Assembly: GCA_932294295.1 (NCBI GenBank)
Contig: OW028577.1
Span: 8,080,001 to 8,144,000, forward strand
DNA length: 64,000 nt
Direction of reading: 5' to 3'
Origin: Alitta virens
Lineage: Eukaryota; Annelida; Polychaeta; Phyllodocida; Nereididae
Shown: positions 60,856-64,000 of the stretch, piece after piece
Layout of the letters: every line of letters starts with the position of its first letter
How positions within the stretch are numbered: position 1 is the stretch's first letter
Made by a program: the position numbers and the translations under genes
The notes under the pieces: generated by a model
Database searches by the model: none
The model's input: only the letters and a program-made list of their open reading frames with translations
Told to the model about the DNA's origin: nothing

Positions 60856-63800
60856 ACGACACACAGTGTTATGCATAGAACAAGTTGATTGAACACTCAC
60901 TCCAATGCATCTTCCTAATGCTTCAATGCACTCTTATGTCCTTGCTTCTATCCAGCTCGCTACATAATGAAGAAAGACCATTAGACAGCTTATACGCAGT
61001 TGTCTTATGTTAGTAATGAGAACTTAACCGGAAACCTGAAAGAAAACAAAAGGCATCAAATACCAAAATAGCAACAGGTTCCCAGCCATTTAGAACTAAC
61101 TAATGCATTGCATGATCATGATAAGATTCAATTGAAAAACCAATTGTCCATTGATAGATGATCGCTCAACATATGGCAATAACGGCATGGTAACCCGTAA
61201 GGGCATTTACATTAGAATATATGATACATTTGGTTAATACGTTTGTTGACTCAACTGTGTAGGTTGGATGTCATGCACACCACGAGAGAACTTTCGTGAA
61301 GAGTTAAAATGACAAATAGAATAAACCAACGCAATATCCTGAAAGCCAACAGCAACAAGATACATTAAAGCTTATTACTTTGGAAAGGTCAACGAGTATA
61401 TCTTATCCATTTAATCTAAATCAACAAAAGAATGCTAAATGTCATATAATGACGGGAAAGCACTAGGCCTGGGGCTGCTGCTGCTGGTGGTGATGTTGCA
61501 AAGAGCATCAGTAGATCCGCAAGAGCAGCAGCGAGGCCGGTGGTGTGATGGAAGATGCTAGTGCGTGTTGCTGATGCAGAGAAAGAGTTAGATGGCGCAT
61601 CACCATTCTCCATAATGGGGTTAGAATGTGAGTACCCTGCACCCTAGTGGCTGTCATTTGTCTCTGTCATGGATGAGGGAGTCATTGCAGAAAAGACATT
61701 CGCCACCAATTACCAAACGTCTTTCATTCTAGCATTTTACTCTTATTAAATTATCGCACATTTTTGTGTGTCTTCCATCCATTGTGCATCAGGAAAGTAC
61801 AGCTCTAGCTGTAATTACAAGTAAGGAAATACTCTAAGAATTGCTACAAAATGACAGCAACAACTTGACATATTAACCAAGATATCTGGAAGTACATTAT
61901 TAAGTTACTGCCAAGTTAATCAACCATAGGTAATCATCTTAAAACTTCGAGAATTTAATTCTCTTTGAAACAACTTTGTATCACCATGGAGTCATAAGCA
62001 CAAGAGAGGAAACTGAGCAGTTTATCACATTTTATGTGAGCCGCGGTGATTAGGACTCCATGGTATGACAGTCATTTGGCAAACACATGGGTTTATCATA
62101 TATTCGTGCAAGAACAGCGGACTTGGAACACTCATTTAAATCGTCGCTGCCGCATATTTGTTACTCCAATGTTCTTTGGCCAAATATTCTCACAATGAGA
62201 AGCAAGAACAGAGGTGTTATGAAACATGTAAGAAACCAATTTGTCCACATTTTGGCACAATGAGTTTTTTTTTACAACGTGAGGACATTAAAAGATGATG
62301 AAAAGGGTGTCAAGCTGGCCTCGGGGATGGTTTGCCATTCATGTTGTATTAACTTCTTTTGGGAAGACAAAAGCCAAAAAAAAAAAAGTAGGTCCCTTTT
62401 TCGATGTCCGACCTTTGTTGTGATGTCCTTTAGTTGTTTTTCGAACATCGATGAAAAAAAGATGTTGCGGGTCTGAGAAATTTCCTTTAATTGACGAGGG
62501 CCACAAATTCACCTGTTGCTGTTCTTCGTAATAACAAATTGATGAAACAAATTATCTGGAAATAGCAGGTTAGAGGCGAAATGAGATCCAAAAGAGTATC
62601 TTTGTGTGAGATACAACAGTGTTCTGTTGGCCTGTCATTCCAGGTATGGATGCCATGACCTAGTTAGTTTCATAAAATACGGCTGTCCGTAGCGACCTGT
62701 ACCTGGCTGTGGTTTGGGGGCAGTTTATGATGAGTTTTATATTAAAATAATAGCTTATCTGAATTCACCTGTCACCCTGGCTGGCCTCATTATGTCAGTT
62801 TTTAACTGACCTTCACTGCAGCAGCAGCAGTACTTTGCTCTACTTTTTTCCCAACCTTTACCTACCCTCATTCTTTGTTTGACATTGATAGCTATGTATG
62901 TGTGTATATTATGCAATCATCAGTAATCAACTAGTAGGACAGGTCTCACACATTTGGTAGTTGACAATATCCATTGATAATTACTAGTATGCAATTATGT
63001 GTATAGTAGAGTAGAACAAAACTTTATTTCATAGAGAGCTAATCAATGATAGTAGTAATATATTTCCTGCCTTCTTCCATGTTTAGTATATCATGTACAC
63101 CAACGATCGTATATATTGCAAGGGCAGGCTAATGACACAACAATTTATTATCCATTACATAACTTACCCTTTCTTAATTGCACTCTGGTCCGTAGATAAA
63201 CACGAGGTTTCTATGCAAATGAGGGCTATTTTTAGCAGGGTTCTTGATTGAGGATCTCCGTTTCCACAGAGACACATCATTCAATTGTCATTAGGGCCTG
63301 TCAATCAAACTGAAGAACAATTCCCAGTTTATCCATAAAATTTTGTATTAAACACTAAATATTTCAACTAATATTCCAAGCCAAATGCAGGAAATTGCAT
63401 ATTTCGTTTCTGCATGAATTCAGGAACCGGCTCATACCAAATTGAAAAAAATTGTTATACAATAACTTTCATAAATTCGAGAAAACAATAGAGAGGAGTC
63501 AGAGATGTTGACACTTCGACGGGTTGGACACAAATGAGGTCTCAGAACAGCTGAGGCCTTTTATAGTCGTGGCTCGGTCTTTAACATGCTAAAGCCAGCT
63601 GCTTCTGTCCACTTCTATAGCTAATAATCGGCTTACATCTGTCACCAGATAAATATAAACCTTGGTAAATGTAAGAAACTAATCTAATATATCAGAAATA
63701 TGTACTTTTAGATCAGGTTTTGAGTAACCAGCTATGACAGCTTTGTCTAGTTTCAATTAGATGGGCCGTTTTTAATGAAACAATGAAACACCTGCAGTAT

Positions 63801-64000
63801 GGGCGACACCTGCTGGTCGTGGGCGACGAGTGGCCCTCTGAACGTCACTGCTTGTGTTTGCATGTCTGTATATATAATAATTCTTGTGTACTTGTGTGTA
63901 TATATATGTTTGTGTTGTATGGCTTTTGTGGTTGGTGCTATGTCTTGTGCTTTATTTTCAATGTACGGTGACTGGTGCTGCTTCTTGTGTTATATTTTTT
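60856..64000. other. Non-coding downstream region
   Basis: No gene, RNA or intact mobile element was recognised. Small features: a CTG run near 61476-61490, an inverted pair ACCATGGAGTC/GACTCCATGGT (61983-61993, 62054-62064), a short CAG run near 62818-62831, and an octamer-type word ATGCAAAT at 63213-63220. AT-rich TAATTA-containing stretches may be conserved elements but cannot be judged from one sequence. Confidence 0.55.

Overview
The window is animal nuclear DNA and holds most or all of one large-intron gene on the + strand, a non-clustered (delta-type) protocadherin. One giant exon (6811-9633) encodes the signal peptide, seven cadherin repeats, the transmembrane helix and the start of the cytoplasmic tail. 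Three further exons (26068-26238, 48316-48481, 54138-54823) complete the tail. Every junction has GT/AG borders and compatible phases (0, 0, 1). The conceptual protein is 1281 residues and ends in a PDZ-type C-terminus. Introns of 16.4, 22.1 and 5.7 kb, tRNA-derived SINE and LINE remnants, and a tail unlike the vertebrate paralogues as I know them suggest an invertebrate, possibly a marine deuterostome such as a hemichordate, echinoderm or amphioxus. I cannot fix the species.

Layout. 1-6504 is upstream or 5'-intron DNA with no coding signal. 6505-6810 is a 5'-UTR segment behind a strong splice acceptor, with four upstream ATGs. 6811-54823 is the gene. 54824 to about 56200 is 3'UTR or flank with three candidate poly(A) signals. 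About 56200-64000 is non-genic and repeat-rich: a 1040-bp unit duplicated in tandem, a tRNA-derived SINE with intact target-site duplications, a frameshifted LINE 3' end, and a 321-bp TIR element.

The introns hold the most unusual structures. Intron 2 has a 643-bp minisatellite of 20-bp units with a duplicated 8-unit higher-order block. It also has a 2.24-kb terminal-inverted-repeat element packed with palindromic ACTCGGCGAGT-type repeats, itself interrupted by a 671-bp AT-rich insert. Candidate regulatory sites include a perfect DR1 just after exon 1, two full X-box (RFX) matches, and a triple TCAAGGTCA cluster in intron 3.

The encoded protein should be a single-pass, calcium-dependent adhesion molecule. 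Its tail carries several short-linear-motif candidates: PP1-type RVxF, DSGRG acidic/serine block, PPxY, proline-rich stretch and PDZ ligand. Some of these lie on separate exons and could be switched by splicing or by read-through of exon 1.
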